64,000 bases of DNA from Apostichopus japonicus (taxonomy: Eukaryota > Echinodermata > Holothuroidea > Aspidochirotida > Stichopodidae): assembly GCF_037975245.1 (NCBI RefSeq), contig NC_092577.1, positions 32,924,898 through 32,988,897 on the forward strand, in the 5' to 3' direction. This document shows positions 13,590 through 28,606 of this stretch, piece by piece; the stretch's first letter is position 1, and each line of letters starts with the position of its first letter. The translations under genes were made by a program, and so were the position numbers. The notes below the pieces were generated by a model. The model searched no databases and had not been told where the DNA came from. It saw only the letters and a list, made by a program, of their open reading frames with translations.

Positions 13590-16259
13590 GATTGGCATAT
13601 TGAGCGTTGTATTCATCGATAGCGGCCTTTGCATTTCGACAACTAATTACAAACAAAGCGATCTTGCAACAGATTCATGGTATCGCCATCCATGCCTTCG
13701 TATAGGAATATCATGACTCGGTTTTGATCCTAGAAAGAATTTGGCAAGTCAAACTCGATGCCCTTTAGAATAGGTCCCAGACTGCCTAACAGTAAAGCTA
13801 AACGTGAATACTACAGGAGGCGCTGGACGGAACACGACACTAAGGTTCCCGTTGGGCGAAGCTGTGACAAAGAGGGTAAAATTTCATTATTTGACGCAAT
13901 GGAATGACATGATTTTAAAGGAAGGCCCAATCTGAGCTTTGTTTACTAACAAGACGCGAGTCGGGTATCGGAAACGAATGCGATCAAAAGGTTTGAGATT
14001 TTATTCCGCTGGAATTGTGCTTACTAAAAAAGTGTTGGGCCTGACAAACATACGGGTTGATAAAATTATCATTAATAATTCCATTCAAATGCAGGTCTTA
14101 CTCTACTGCCTTTCGTTGTTCCTTCATACTTCCACAGCAGACGCAAAAATCTCATTCACCGTGGATAAGTAGGCCTATCTTAAAGCCTAATTGATAAGAC
14201 ACTATTGACCATATTCCATTAAACAAAATAACAATTTTCTGCCATTCTTTCATTATAACGATGATTGGGAAACTCTCCTTTACGTTACTATCGGAGCGCT
14301 TATTTATTCATTATCGACTTGTTAACTAAAGTAACTGCTTTAACGCTTCTAAGCGTCTTGTTTTTAATTATATCACTCTCCTGACATTATGTCGAGCTAC
14401 GGTAAATATCATCACAGATGCGTTTGCAGTTACATGGTAGACATCACATCATTAAGTTATACTGGCATGTCACGGTTTTCGTTAAAACTTACTCTCTGGG
14501 CGTCATAGCATACATCAGCAATGTAAACCTTTCGGTAACGTAAACATAGAACCGAGAAATAGTCATCCTTGGGTAAAATTCCTGTCACGTATCATTGGGC
14601 ATGTGCGAGAGTGGCAACTAATGAACATAAGATAACAATGATGAACAAAGAAATAGTTAATGAGTGTTTCATTTCCGATAATACATCATAGTTGAAGTTA
14701 ATATTTTTATATTTAATACCGGAACAAAGTCAACCTTTTCCCTTTCCTTTCAATGTGGAAATTCCATCTGGTTGAAAAACAATGACTGAGGAAGATGGGC
14801 CAATCTCTAATTTAATTTTAAAAAAACGCAACAATTAACTGTAGGCTGGATATGATAAGAAAAGCAAGTTGGAATTGACATCGGATGTTCATTTTTGTTG
14901 TGATTGATTAGGTTATTAGTACGACATTCCAGGTTATACCACGAACGAATGTTAAGAAACTATCATCATTTCAAGTATTCATTATTGGGAGGAAATATTC
15001 GCAGAAAAGAGCTGTCATGCCATTTAAGACATATATCACATCATTATATTATCGTAGTGTACAGTGTAGGTAACGCGTGTCATCGCTGAGGTTTGAAAGT
15101 GACGAGGACGTGAAGGTTTGTACGGGAAGAGATAGAAGCAATGTGTTCTCTCTTTCTGTGACTATGAACCAGTTACATGCCTGCCTTCAACACTTAGTTT
15201 GAAATGACAATCGCGGTACCAATCGGCCTTGAATAATGAGACGCGAAATAGACATGATATTAGACAGTTGGTGAACACCACTATTAATTTACCATTGTAT
15301 ATTGCTTCCCACAAATTTTCAATACCGCAGACGACAGACAGCTTATTGGGAAAAGCAAACACACTTTGAGAACGATGAGCAACACTTAAATCCACAAAAA
15401 GTCTTCCTATGACGAATTATGGGAACCTGCGAAAGCTGAATCTCTCTCCAGTTGCATAACTGTACCCACTATAGCAACTGTGAGAGTCTTTGCTCTTGAT
15501 TAGCAGCTTGTATTCTCGGAAGATGGAAACGACTCTATTAGTTAGGTACCTGAGCAAATGTACCACTGCACGCCTATAGATCACAATGAAGCTACGCAAT
15601 GATGTCACTTCCATCAGATGGTCAAACGATGTCTTTTAAAATGGTTCAGTGCGTGACTTTAAAACTATCTTTCAATATAGCTGCTAAAGACTTGGACAAG
15701 TTTTCTTCAATTTGTTACACGTGTCTGTCAGTATATGCTAAACATACATTGTAATCGTCATAACTAATTTGCCAGGAGTGAGAGTATCACTTTAACTTGA
15801 CTTATGGACACGGAGGTCTTCCTTCTCATGTTCTTGCTCGGAGCAATTTGAGCCAACGAAGTGCGACATCAAGTTTGCACTCTTCTGGGTTTTCTGTTTT
15901 TTTTCTCGTGGCGTTCTTTCTCCATACGTGATTTACCAACACGGGACGCCAATAGATCTGTGACAACGATCCACAGGCAATAAACAGAGCGAGAAGATAT
16001 TACCTATCATTAAATCTAAAATGAAAATGAATTGGTCGATGTGACCAACAGCAAAGCTTAGTGGGGTTTCTTAAATAGTTCACAATATTATGAAAGCGAC
16101 AGACTGTTTTTCCCCACGTATAATTAAAGCAATTAGTGACTGCGTTTGAATATGCGACTTGCCCAATTATTATACACTTGCGGTCGGTCATTTTGCTCAT
16201 TTTACATAAATATTCGTCTAAATTAGGTATTGAACGTCTCGTGAATATGTGGTTGTGCT
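13590..16259. other. No recognisable feature
   Basis: Short chance frames on both strands; no transposon ends or exons recognised. Confidence 0.45.
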
Positions 16260-16261
16260 TA

Positions 16262-16297
16262 CTGTGACGATGAACTAAAGTACCCTGTATAAAAACA

Positions 16298-16336
<39 letters not shown>

Positions 16337-16455
16337 ATTTCTCTGGTTTTCTCTAATAATATTTTCTTTTGGAGTAAACGTGGATTTTTGTTATATTATA
16401 TATACTTATATACATATACTGTTTTGATACAGGGTACTTTAGTTCATCGTCACAG
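16262..16455. mobile_element. Mariner-like MITE with TA duplication
   Basis: Inverted arms start CTGTGACGATGAACTAAAG and end with its exact reverse complement (CTTTAGTTCATCGTCACAG); pairing continues through TACCCTGTAT. TA flanks both sides (16260-16261, 16456-16457), as in Tc1/mariner insertions. The centre is a (TA)n run and AT-rich filler. Length is 194 bp, with no coding capacity. Confidence 0.85.
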
Positions 16456-16457
16456 TA

Positions 16458-18742
16458 ATATATGCTGTCGGGAAAATACTATTCTTTGATTTCGCTTAAA
16501 CCTTATAACATTTCCTTAACACGTTTACATGAACTTCGAGGTAAAGAATATTGCCCTTCCTGGTCATACCGCTTCCTTAATTGGCGTTCAACAATATGAG
16601 CCCAATGTCAACAATCCTACAAATTTACAGTATTTATGTCCTTTCTTTCACTAATCTGTTAATTTTACGAATAGAGAGCACAATACGGGTACAATTGTGT
16701 TAGCGGGCCCGGGAAGTTTTCTTTTTTCGTGTATTATGAAAAGAAGAAGGCATTGGCCTCTATTCCATATTTCCCGGATCTACTAATTTCCTCCAGCCGG
16801 TGGGAGGTACGCCTTGAACCCTTCTGAACCCCCCCCCCCCCCCAACCAAGCCCTCTCTCAAACATGAATCCAACAGTAAGTCAGTAAGTCACCGAGTCAG
16901 GGCGTAAATCCTTCTGATGTAAGAAGTTCTTTCTTTCAATTCAACGGCCTTATTTTAAATTCTATAGACGCTCACGTTTGAGTTTCTTCCCCGAAATAAT
17001 GATTGTACAACCACATTCCCTCTTCGTCACAAACACAGACATGAACACATAGCAGCCTCTGACTGCACAAATCAACTTGGAACATGTTACGGCACTTCCA
17101 TCAGGGAAGTACAACATACAAATCAGGCAAATACACCAGGCTGATTGATACGGTTTTATAGGTTCGGGTGGACTATATACAGTGTTATTCCTTCTAAGAA
17201 TTTGAACGGTAAAACGTATAATACGACTATCATTAAGAAGCTGAATTTAAAGTCTACTCTAATTTCCCCCTTTTCTTTTCTGATATAATAAATTGAGAAC
17301 CGTAACTTTTAATCTATTTTCCCAACGTATGCAGACGTTCTGCTATCTCGTGTTTGCCCGAACGGTTATTACACCTGTCTTGTAATCCCGTGTGCCTTGA
17401 GCAACCTCAGCAAATTAATACAACAGGAAATTGTATTACACCGCCACAACGATGCAAAATTGGTTAAATGCAAAATAATAGCCATTACCGTGTTACTCGG
17501 CAGGACATCAACCGTACGGATGACTTATTTGAATATTACCTATGTGTGTCACCAATTACTTTCAATGGAAATATTTGTGACGGTTAAAAACTATCAGTTT
17601 TACCACAACAACGAATGATTCTATTGTGGAAAGCAACGGGTAATTTGCATTATTTAATCAGGGATGTGTGTTAATGAGCCTAAGAGACAAACAGTTCCCC
17701 CATCCCATCCCAACCTCTCTCTCTCTCTCCTTCTCTTCCCGAGATGGATTTACGGGTTCCACTTTTTAATCCAGGAGAATACATATGTTACCGCATGAGA
17801 CAAATTCATCAAGAACAAGTAAACATTAGTGGATGGTATATGGGTTCCGTGAGACTTCGAAACACGGAGGCTGTTCTACAATGTATGTTTTCGTGATATA
17901 CTGAAGTTCTGATACGAAACATGATACCGGAAATATGGAACGAGATTTAAATTCCGACACAAATACGAGAATGAATGCTTGCAAGCTCTTTGGTTTCTTG
18001 TTGCTTTTTCTTTTCTTTCTTTCTCCTTTTTCTTTCTTTTATTTGGCGACCTAGTTGGCATTGCGTAGACTAACAACTCCCTGCGTAGACTATATACTAA
18101 AACACGTTTATCTCTGTCTGAATCTGTTTACGAGACGATGTAATCAATCAATACAACGATAGTATTACCGGCGGACGTTAAGTCTAGGTTGAAGTCGTAA
18201 AGCTCCGTACGGACGGGAAAACACTTTATAACGTTAAGGTCTATTCCGGGATGTTGCTAATAAACACTTCACTTAATTTCTTGACTCTGAATGTTCACAA
18301 CGAAAATGGAAATAGAAAGCCTTCCTCGGATTTTCGATATTTTTCTACAAATTAGTTTTTTTTTTACGTTAAAGTGATTCCGTACGATTTGATGAAGAAA
18401 ATACATAAAAATGTTCATTTAAAAGAAAAAGATGGAACTTCGTTTAAAGCTGCTTAACAGACGAGCCCATGATGACAAGAGAGGTTTCACTAAGCCAATT
18501 TGCCAAAAACGTTTCATTAATTGAGAAATTAATGAACAAAAGTATATCCAAACATTTATCCGCTGAAGAATTCAGATTTTGTTATTGTATTCTGTTACGC
18601 TATGCCTCTTGATTTAAACAAGCCAACGAGAGTACGCACTGTAAGGCATATTCAGTATCATAGAAGCTCTCATTTCTCGAACAACAGCTGATCGTCAATG
18701 CCGACTAGCAGACTAGCAACAACAGTTATAAATGTGCTTAAC
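16458..18742. other. No gene; homopolymer and pyrimidine tracts
   Basis: Contains a poly-C run at about 16829-16843, a CT run at about 17718-17730 and a polypyrimidine tract at 18001-18043. No exon or transposon recognised. Confidence 0.45.
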
Positions 18743-18772
18743 CAGTCGATTCACACAGAGATTACAGTAACT
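18743..18772. mobile_element. Palindromic MITE, end fragment
   Basis: About 30 bp matching the family terminus (CAGTCGATTCACACAGAG, then ATTACAGTAACTG), abruptly followed by unrelated sequence. Confidence 0.6.
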
Positions 18773-21700
18773 GCCGGCCTATTTACATTCAATTGTATTT
18801 GCGAACTTCCTAATGATATTGGCTTCATGCATAAACCATATGAAATACCGTAATGAAATTAATGTTCATTTAAATACACATTATATCAAGTCTACTTATT
18901 GATTAACATTTTTCCTTTTTTCCGAATGACCCTTGCCCAATCCTATCATAAATTAAAATCCCACCATTCTCGTAGGTTGTTGACATAAGAGATGAAGACA
19001 GGTTCATTTACCATTTATCACCTCATGTATTCCGAACATAATCAGTTCATCACTTCTTTAATATGAACAGTAATTACCACAGCTGCCACAAGCACAAAAG
19101 TGAACTAATTATCACGTGATATAATTCCACCTCGGAAATTTGTGAGAAAGTTTGGAAAAGAGATAGTAGCTTAGAGCAAGACTCAACACATTTATATTCA
19201 ATGGATATTACAAAATATTGCAAAAAGGTCATTGTAAACGATCACCTGTTTTCACGAGGCAGATGTAAAAACTCACGGTAGAGCTGTGTCAGATAGTTTC
19301 AAACAAGTCCTTCAAGAGCACTCATATTTCGACGTCAATATTCACGTTCTTCATATTTCAGACATTATTATTTAGGACAAGTGTCAATTGACCATTGGCA
19401 GATCTGTGCAATACGTGAAATTTGTTATTGACACTTGGTTGTACATAGTAGGCAATAAGCGTCGAAATAAATGAAGTTGCATCAAGCATCATCGATTGCG
19501 CTATAACAAATATTATTGTGGTAAAACTTGGGCAAATCATTCTCTTGACATTCCCATTAACCATGAACACAATATTACGTACCATTTTTCGTGATACCCA
19601 TCGCGTGAGTACTTGCTACAAATAGTATACTTGAACTATTTCCTCAAGAACCGTTTGTACAAATTCATTGAACACCGATGCCCAACAAATATATTTCATT
19701 CATATTATGTCGTTTCGCCGATGTTAATACATATTTGAACATCAAAAGGTAATCTGAAACATCTGCAGTGGTTTAGAATGTACGAACTTGTACAATAAAA
19801 CACGAATTGGTTACACGAAAGTATAGTACAGAGGGTCTGTTTTGTTATTTCTTGTGTAAGAGGAAAGTAATCTTATCATCCATTCAATACACACATGTGG
19901 TTTTCGAGGTCTCTTGATTTCGAAGTTTGTACATTTCTACCAATGGTGAACTTTAGGCAAAATAAGAAAATAGATACATATTGACAAGAATATTTTCTTA
20001 TTCTTTTACTTTTGCAGATTTAATTTTCACTACATAGACTGCGAAAAGTTGATACACTAATACTAATATCAAGGGAATCCACTTTTAAAGCAGAAAACTG
20101 ATTTCAAGTGTTGGAGAAAAACAAAACAACACTTTTAATAAACGCTGTATATAGAGTTCACTGAAAATGTCACCATGATGCACAAATAATACCACTCTTT
20201 TTTATTCTAAACTTAAAATTATCTCTGAAATATTCTTGCAACCTAATCTGCTATATGCATGAACACGCGAAATAAGATATTGTAATAACTTAGCAATATT
20301 ATATTACAAACATATAGATAATGGGTACATCTGTGTGTATCATTTGACCATTCTTCTGTTTTGCTTTTTATTATTTGACTTGTTTGTTGCTTTCTCTTTT
20401 TCCTATTTTCTTTTTTACATTTCCGAATTAAAACGTTTCATATAAAGCTTTCTTAGTGTACTTGTGCTGTTTTTAATGCAAACTTCAAAAATAATTCATT
20501 TCATTTTTATACGCTAAAGTTCTGGTATTTGACAGAAAACAGAGCTCCTCGCATTAAAATATGGCATTTGCTTGTCTACGTGTGATATATGTGAAGCTTC
20601 AGAAAGCTGCGAACGTTTCATTACAAATTTAAATATAACCCTTTGGGACACTGTGCCACCAGTCCAATGGGATTTTCTCTGAGTTTCATCATCCGTATAC
20701 TAATGACTAGAAGTATTTTTTATTTGTGTCAGAACTCAGATAATTCAATATTAATTTTCTTTATTAATTAATGACGACAGCGTTCGCACGTAATATACTA
20801 ATAGAATTGGATCTAGATCAAGTATCTATATTGTAAAGATTTGTGAAATTATGAAACTTGTTGTTATTCTTTTGTGGCTGATAAATCATTAAAATGTTCG
20901 TTGATGGAAAATATAACACATACCGCATATGGTGTCAAAGTGTAAAGGTACCGTGACTGATGCACGATAGAAACCATACCTCAGTACAACATTATTCTTG
21001 GTAAACAGATTCCGCGAAATACACTACACAGCATCAGTAACAAATGCAGTGTCGCTGTTATGCAGTTTTATGTCTAAGATATATACTACACTTACGACAG
21101 TGTGTATTTAGGATCTCAGAGGTTGAAGCCATATCAATAATAATAATATATCAAAATGGTGTGATTAATTATAATGATGCTAATTACTTACAAACACTGG
21201 CAGTATGATAACAGATCTTCCTCTTTGTAATATGAAATAATATTTATAGCTGAGTATATTAACTGCACTCTGTCGTGATATATATTTCGAGTCATTTAGA
21301 TTTTAAATTAGTCAATTAGGGATTAGCGAGGTTTCCAGTGTAATTAAGCGAAGAGCCGATAACTCATCGAGATCGGTTATGAATCGAAGACGTGTGATAT
21401 GTGTTTAATTCACCAACAACAATGAACAATCTCTCTCTACTTTCATTTGGGATTAATAATTACTCAGAAGGATTTCGTGTTCATTTTGACAGTTTGCGAA
21501 TGGAATCGTATATGCACCAAAGAGAAGAAAATTTACACAAAATGTAAAGATTCTCTATAGGCATTTATATTATGCTACTTCGTATTTTTTAAGATAAAAT
21601 GAACGATTTTTGTTCTCTAAATGTGACTATATTGACACTTATCTTGCTTATGGACATATTGAGAGTAAGAAGTTAAAAATATCATTTGAACAATCTTTCG

Positions 21701-24700
21701 ATTTCTCAAACTTTCCAAAAAGAGAAAAACATGGGGACTCTTTTCTCCTCCCTGATATGGAACACTTACCTGTAGGATGGAGATATTTATTATTACGCAA
21801 CCACTTACCGATAGTGTTATTACTGTCTAAGGTACCGATGAATTTTTCTTTTTTCCTTCACTATCATTAAGCTTTCTTAACGTGGATTAGGTTCACAGTG
21901 ATACTTAAATCAATTTAGCATGTTCTTTGGTTACGTTTTCAACCTAACGAATAGTTCTAGTGTGCTTTGAGGAGCTTGACGCATATGGAAAGGAAGTCAG
22001 CAGATAGAAATCCTATCGATTCTCGAAAAGCCACGACGATATGTTCAAAATGGTTACATGTCTACATAACTTGTCAACAACCCCTTAGAGTTGGCAGTTA
22101 TTGGTATGGATAGTACTTACTGGATAATCGATACCGATTAATGTTTAATAGGTAATTGATTGGAAACACTGACAGGTACTAAATTAAAAGTTAAGTTTCT
22201 CGGAAACTATCTGCTATGAAACTGAAACGAAAACATAATAGTATGTGCCAAGTAGGAAACTTAATTCAATCGCGTCGGATTCATTCACTTGTCGCGTCTC
22301 ATTGTTAGGTTGACACTGAGGTTTGTTTTAAATTTACTCATTCTGCATATTCAGTTTTGTTTTAATTTGTGCCAGGCCTACTGTAAAAGACAGTGAGAAA
22401 TATAGAGTTGAAAGCGAAGGAAAGGACTCCAAGTATGGTGATGTGAATGGGGCAGTTTCCCAGATATTACATTATTCATTACGCTTGATGAGTACCGTAG
22501 GTAATCTGTAACGCCGTCGTGACAGAGTTTCTCCAATTTTTTTCTCAAAATCATGTTTTTAATTTGTCCTGATCATAAAATATAACGATATGCTGCCACT
22601 GAAATGTTCGCTTAGCTTTCAGTGAATTTTGAATACACGAACTCATCAAAATGCAATTTCTAAAGATTTCTATTGTCTGTTGTAGATATATAACTTTGTT
22701 TTCACCATGTTTACTACAATAGCTTCACTCACAAAACTGTTGCCAGATACTTTGATAAACTTTAACGAATGCTTACAAACTCTTCGCAATTACACGTATT
22801 GTCAGGCTGCGGTTTCACCTATTAGTGCAGACATTTTGCGGCACGGTTCTAAAACAGTACACTCCGACCACGGGGAATAAACACGTTCCACCCTATCTAT
22901 CCTTCTTGGATATTGTGACTAATGCACCACATTAGCACATAAGAAAGTTAAGAATCATATCCGCCACTCTATTATATAACAGTGTGCTATCAGCAATCAG
23001 TTAGCCATATCACTCACTGGATAAAACTCAACGATCCCTTCAGACCACCTTTCCCCCTGTTATTACTGTTGTAGGGCTGAGTGAGTATAAAACTATATAA
23101 TGTATAATGTAGGCATTTGCTCACAACAGCAAAATCTAGCATGTTATTATGACGTATTACTAATACGAACAATTAGTTACATCGCATATCATAACACTAC
23201 TAATTCATTTGAAGACTTTCAATGAGAGCCTACATTTTGTTGCACTCACAACTAGCCTCGGTTTTCATCATCTAGTATATCTGGAACACGACAATTTTGC
23301 TATACTCGTTCCAACTCCGTCCGTAGTTGTTATGTGAAAGCAACACTATTACATTAACGTCCTCACATACAAAAAACTGCAGCCTATAGGAGCACGAGAA
23401 TTTATATGTGGCAGCTGGTAAGGTATTATTTGAAACCTTTTGGTTGTCAGAAGTCTTCCTTTTATAATGAATTTGATTCACTATACCGTAATTCATCAAA
23501 ATTGATATTAAGCCAACATATTTTCACAGTAACACATGGGTAACTGAACCAGGACCCATGGAAATGTTTCGCTACATTCCCATCTTTATCTAATCTGTTA
23601 CATGTGACAGTTGGTGAGGTGTCAATTTGACTATATTTCGATTTCACAACTCACAAGTTTTTTTTTTCTTAATGCAGTTAATTCGGTACGGTCGTATATC
23701 AGTCCTTACATTTAGCCAATCAACTTGTCACATCAACACGGACTAATTGGGCCAGGCAATTACACAAAAGCGTACGTGATATATTTATATATATATTTGA
23801 CTCCTAGTTATATAACTCCTGCAGCAAAACCTTTGTGTAGGAAAGAAAAATATGTCAAAATCAATGGTAATTGAAATGTCGCATCCGTGTACCTATAGCC
23901 GTCAATAAGCAACGGATTAGATCGAGATCTAAAGGCGCTAGATGGGGGGAAGGGGTGGGTAAATACTAAACAGAGACGAATAATCTTTTGTTCATCACAT
24001 TTTGAACAATTGTCACGGATTTGTCTGTACATTTCCAATGGCGAAACATTCACAACGTATGATTAACAGAAGGTAGAAATCATCTCTTCACTTCATTTCA
24101 CTTTATTACAAAGCACATGACTGACTCGGAAAATTATTTGTTTCATAAAATGCAAGAGCTGCGATGAAAATTGCAGAACGAGACATAATAATTTTCGTCG
24201 TTTTGAAAAGAGATACAATGGTGAACATTTGTAATTAACGAAAACTGATCTTTACTGATATTAATGTGTAATTTTGAAAGACAATAAAATGTGACTGATT
24301 AATGCATAATATGGGTGAGAAACCATATAACTTATTTTAACTTATTGCGAGTTGGACACGTCTATTTCTAACGCTATTTTACAGACGGTATTATTTCATT
24401 TCATTTCATTTTAAATTTTCATTTCATTTTTTATTAGCAATAACACATCAACAGGCATTTGTCTTATATTTGCCAATTGGAGACTTCTTTGAATCAGTTA
24501 AAGGCATCTGTATGTTTCACTAAGTTTTCAAAACTAAGCATATTAAATGGTCCAGATATAATAATCTTCGCAAACAACACCAGGGTTAATTTACGATGAG
24601 GCACGAAAAACACACTGAATGATCCCTAGCATCGCTCACAAGACAAAAAAAAATTAATATAACACGTCTGAAGTCTAGTTTTCTCTAAGGTATGCAATAA

Positions 24701-25607
24701 TCTCAATCGGCGACACAGTAGACGCAAATACCACCCGATAGCTCACCATCTAAGGGTAACAAGAGTTTTCGTTTTCTAATTGAGAATTCTCGTAACAAAT
24801 ATTTTAGACACAAACAAAAAAACGATTCGAAAGGTTCTGTTTGCTGAATGAATCGCTTTGAATACCTATCTTGACTGGCAAACAAGTTAGCGTGCAGTTC
24901 TACAGCCACGCCTTCATTTCAAGTTTCTGCATGAAATTTCCTTTAAGCAATTTATGTTATGAAAGTTGCATTTGTTTGGAAAACTGAAAAAAGTCGGTCA
25001 CAATCATAATTAAGTGACCGCCGTCATTTATAGTTTGACATGACTTACGTACTTCAAAAAGCATACTTGAAGAAAACTACTTGTTATTGGGAACGCTGTA
25101 ACGTGATGGTGGTCTTCATACATTGCACCAGTATATTCACATATCTTTAGCCTTTATCAATTCTTCTGAGAGTTTCTGCTTGAACATGATGTAACCCTTT
25201 AATGACCAACGGCCTACGGTTAATACTATACTTCGCCATCATGTCGTGAAATAAAAAGGTTCTTTCTGGGATGTAAGGGGGATAATGCCTCCTTGCACAT
25301 GACAATTTAAACGTACAGGGTACTTCAGACTCGGACTGTTAGTTCAAGTGCTTCCATTGTTACAATTAAGATGTCAATCAGGCTCGTATGAAACGATCCT
25401 GATTGAAAGTCTCGGCGGCGTCTCCCACGGTGAGGAACCTCTCTGGGGATATTACACGTCGAGTTTAACCGTGACAACAACACTTATTTCAACAACCGCG
25501 AAAGTATCCTAAAACTGTTTTAATTGGCAAAACTAGATCGCAATGACGTACTGAAGAAATCGGAAATAAGCTAATCTCAATTCAGATATTGCCAGCAGAA
25601 TGTATAA
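18773..25607. other. Gene-free AT-rich stretch
   Basis: Nearly 7 kb of AT-rich DNA with only short frames (longest 86 codons at 21610-21870, unrecognised). A (TTTCA)n-type run lies at about 24391-24432. Confidence 0.45.
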
Positions 25608-25651
25608 CGAAACGTTTCACCCGGTTCTTGTATGCAGCGTAGGATATAGGG

Positions 25652-25993
25652 CAGTGGCGTCGCCAAGGGGTGGCCTGTGGGGCACGTGCCCTCCCAAATG
25701 CGATTTGTAGTATTAAAAAATACTCAAACAAAAACTTTATCTGCCTCAATTAAAAATATAAATATCGGACAGAGACTAAGCCCGAAAAAATATTGAACAT
25801 AAAGTTACTTCAAGTTGCAAAACATAGCACCAGATTGCAGATAAGGACCCTAAATAATCAAAAATTTCTCAAAGGACCCCTCCCCCAGGACGGCAGTCAC
25901 AAAAAAACATTGTGCCCCCCTTAATTAAGTGATGTTGCCCCATGTCCTCCCACCCAACCCGCTCCCTAAGATTGAAATGTGACGACGCCACTG
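25652..25993. mobile_element. hAT-like MITE with CAGTGGCG ends
   Basis: Inverted ends CAGTGGCGTCGCC and GACGACGCCACTG, GC-rich subterminal sequence including GGGGCACGTGCCC, and an AT-rich middle. This layout is common in non-autonomous hAT elements of marine animals. I could not see an 8-bp duplication (left ATATAGGG, right GCTATGCA). Confidence 0.65.
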
Positions 25994-26521
25994 GCTATGC
26001 AAATGTCATAGAACTAAGAACTGATGCTTATTTAAACAATAAAGATGATCATATGAATGCAGGGAATGTACACACAAAAAATCGTCCCCAAGTACATTGC
26101 TATAGCATTTCCCTCCAGAGAGCAATATATGCACTTACCGTTAACATGATAGCACATCGCCCGGTACACCAGTACGAAAACGTCACGCTGTAGTCTACTG
26201 AACAACTGACAAAGAAGAACGTGGGAAATGGCTTTGAATTTAAGAATGTTCGATTGCGTTTGTATTTTTTTTTTTACAGTTACAGTTTGATTAATAACGA
26301 CAAAACTAAAGAATGACGTCACCCCATAAGTTCCGTTTGTCTGGGAGAAACCCTCTGGCTTTGACGCCTTATTAAACAAAATTAATAATGAAAATTCCAA
26401 CCAGACTTGTTGTCAACGCATCCACATAAACGAAGATCGAACTTAACTTAGGTTTGGTTTCCTTTTAACAAATTTGTGTTCATCTAAACGTCATACCTAG
26501 TTTTCTAGACAACGAAAATTT

Positions 26522-26560
26522 CTCTCTCTCTTTCTCTCTTTCTGTCACTCTCTCTTATTC
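26522..26560. repeat. CT-rich microsatellite
   Basis: Interrupted TCTCTC / TTTCTC run. Confidence 0.8.
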
Positions 26561-26972
26561 AGAGCAAACATGATGGTGATTCTTTAGAGGGTTGAGAAGA
26601 TCCCTTCCAATATTGTCAGCCAGGGGTGTGACGAAACGCTTCACCCGATTCTTATATGCAGAGGATAGGCTAAGGCAACGCGGTGCTAGACGCAGCACCG
26701 TCAGGCACAATTAGCACCTCGAAAGCGTAATTACTATACACACTCTCGCAAAGAGCAAGTTCTCTCTCACTCGCCCAAAAAATAAAGATTTTATAAATAT
26801 CTCAGTGCCTTTTCCAATGTTTCTTTATATTTTACCTCTTTAAAGGATATCACATCAAAGTTTTTCACATAGTTTCACCTTAAACTCTACAACATTTGTT
26901 TCCCTTTAGTTTCGAATAAACGATTTCAATATAATTTCTAGTATGTAAATTATGCGGGGAGAGTGAAAAAAA

Positions 26973-27471
26973 CAGTTTTCCATATCTGGGCTTAAACTCT
27001 GGAACTTATTATATATTATAAATAAGTCCGCCTTCACCTTGAACTCTTTTAAAAATAGATACAAAAAAAAGTATATTGTCAACTTATCAATGCCAAAACT
27101 AATTTCTTACTTCCACTTTTTCCTGTATTGATTAGCGACAAATTCATTTTCTTTTTTTTTTTCTTTTTTTTTTATTATTTAATTTTGTTTTGGAGTTTTG
27201 TTTCTTTTTGCCAATTTCTCTCCAGTATATGTATATATTTATTATATTCAAATGGGGAAAACATTTTATAAGCATTGCGCTTCTTTTTTCTCTTTTCCGA
27301 GCATTTGTATAGCTTAAATATTGTATATAAATTAACATGTTGAATGTTTTTTGATTCTTTGTACCTGTCTCCCTAGATTGTACTGTATATCAAATTATTC
27401 GTTCATACTTTGTTAAACATTCATGTACTGAACAAAATTGCTGGAAATAAATTGTTGTCATTGTCATTATC
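26973..27471 (+). mobile_element. LINE 3' end (ORF2 C-terminus, UTR and tail), decayed
   Basis: Frame 26973-27131 encodes FSISGLKLWNLL followed by NSFKNRYKKKYI, the C-terminal 'G-x-x-LWN-x-L ... SFK-x-x-x-K' signature of CR1/RTE/Jockey-type LINE polymerases, then a stop. About 340 bp of T-rich 3' UTR follow, ending in AATAAATTGTTGTCATTGTC, the kind of short-repeat tail used by such LINEs. An in-frame TGA just upstream shows it is dead. 5' truncated. Confidence 0.75.
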
Positions 27472-28605
27472 ACATCAGTCCCGCGGACACAACATGAAGT
27501 AGTGTTGCAATGACTCACATTTATGCTACTATAGTTCACCCATTGCACGCAATAGTGACTTTCGGTTCCACAATTATATTTTTTGATGAATATATAGCAG
27601 CATACCTCCTTATGTGAATATAAAGGAAAAAACTTACCTGCTTATTCGGAACTTCTCATAGGTTTGATGAATGATATGCGGTAGTCTTGTTGACGAAACA
27701 CTAAAAACAAACAAAGCATAATTACAGTAATTAGTATTACCATCACTGACACAGACTTCCATGATTCCATTTTGTACAGCGACTATTGGTTCCCGAGTTT
27801 TTGTTTGATATACATAGCCTATAATAAAACGTGCCTGCTTATCCGGAAATTCGCCCAGGTTTAGTGAACAAGATGCGGTAAATTTGCAGCAAAAATTAAG
27901 TTAAGAAATATAATTACTGACTTTTGTCACAAAATTACGTACAAAAGTCACGAAATAATACGAACGGAATCGTCGAACTCGTTCAAAGAGAAATTTGTAG
28001 TATTTATAAGTAGGCCTTATTAGTCAAAAATCGGAAGTGGCGGAATATATCTAAACGTTAAGATCAATATAACCATAAATACCCATAGACAGACCTACTG
28101 TAATGATGTTATGAAGCCATAAAAACAAACCCTTAACGAACTTTTTTATAAAACTGAGTGATACAAATAAGCATAAATCATCATTATACAATCGTGAATA
28201 ACGTCCATCTAGTTGTGAAGACAAACGTCACAATTGATTGATGTGACGTTGTCAATCACCACAAGTTGCAAGAGAACCAACCTAGACAAGTGTCCAATGA
28301 CATTAGAACAGCAGGAATAAACGCCATTCGAGTTGCCACACCGGTGGTCGTTTGTCTTTTTCATCATATGAAGATCGTACTGACGTCAATGCCAAAAATA
28401 GTAATGAAGGTGCCAAAAATAGATGTTTTGTTGTTTCCCAAGTGAAGTGTGTGCCAAAAATGATACTAAGAAGCCGATAATATTGTAGTTTCAGGTACTA
28501 TAGCATACAAACACTACACAACCAAGCTTTCTTTGTAGTGTAAAATGCATAAGATGCCAAACAATGAATCGTTCATTTTTAAAATAAGAACAGCTTAAGA
28601 ATGAC
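27472..28605. other. No recognisable feature
   Basis: AT-rich DNA with no reading frame above 60 codons between the LINE tail and the 44-bp tandem array. Confidence 0.45.
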
Positions 28606-28606
28606 G

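Noticed and set aside
26032-26400. 122-codon minus-strand frame
   Set aside because: Hydrophobic by AT-rich composition, no motif, no exon boundaries.
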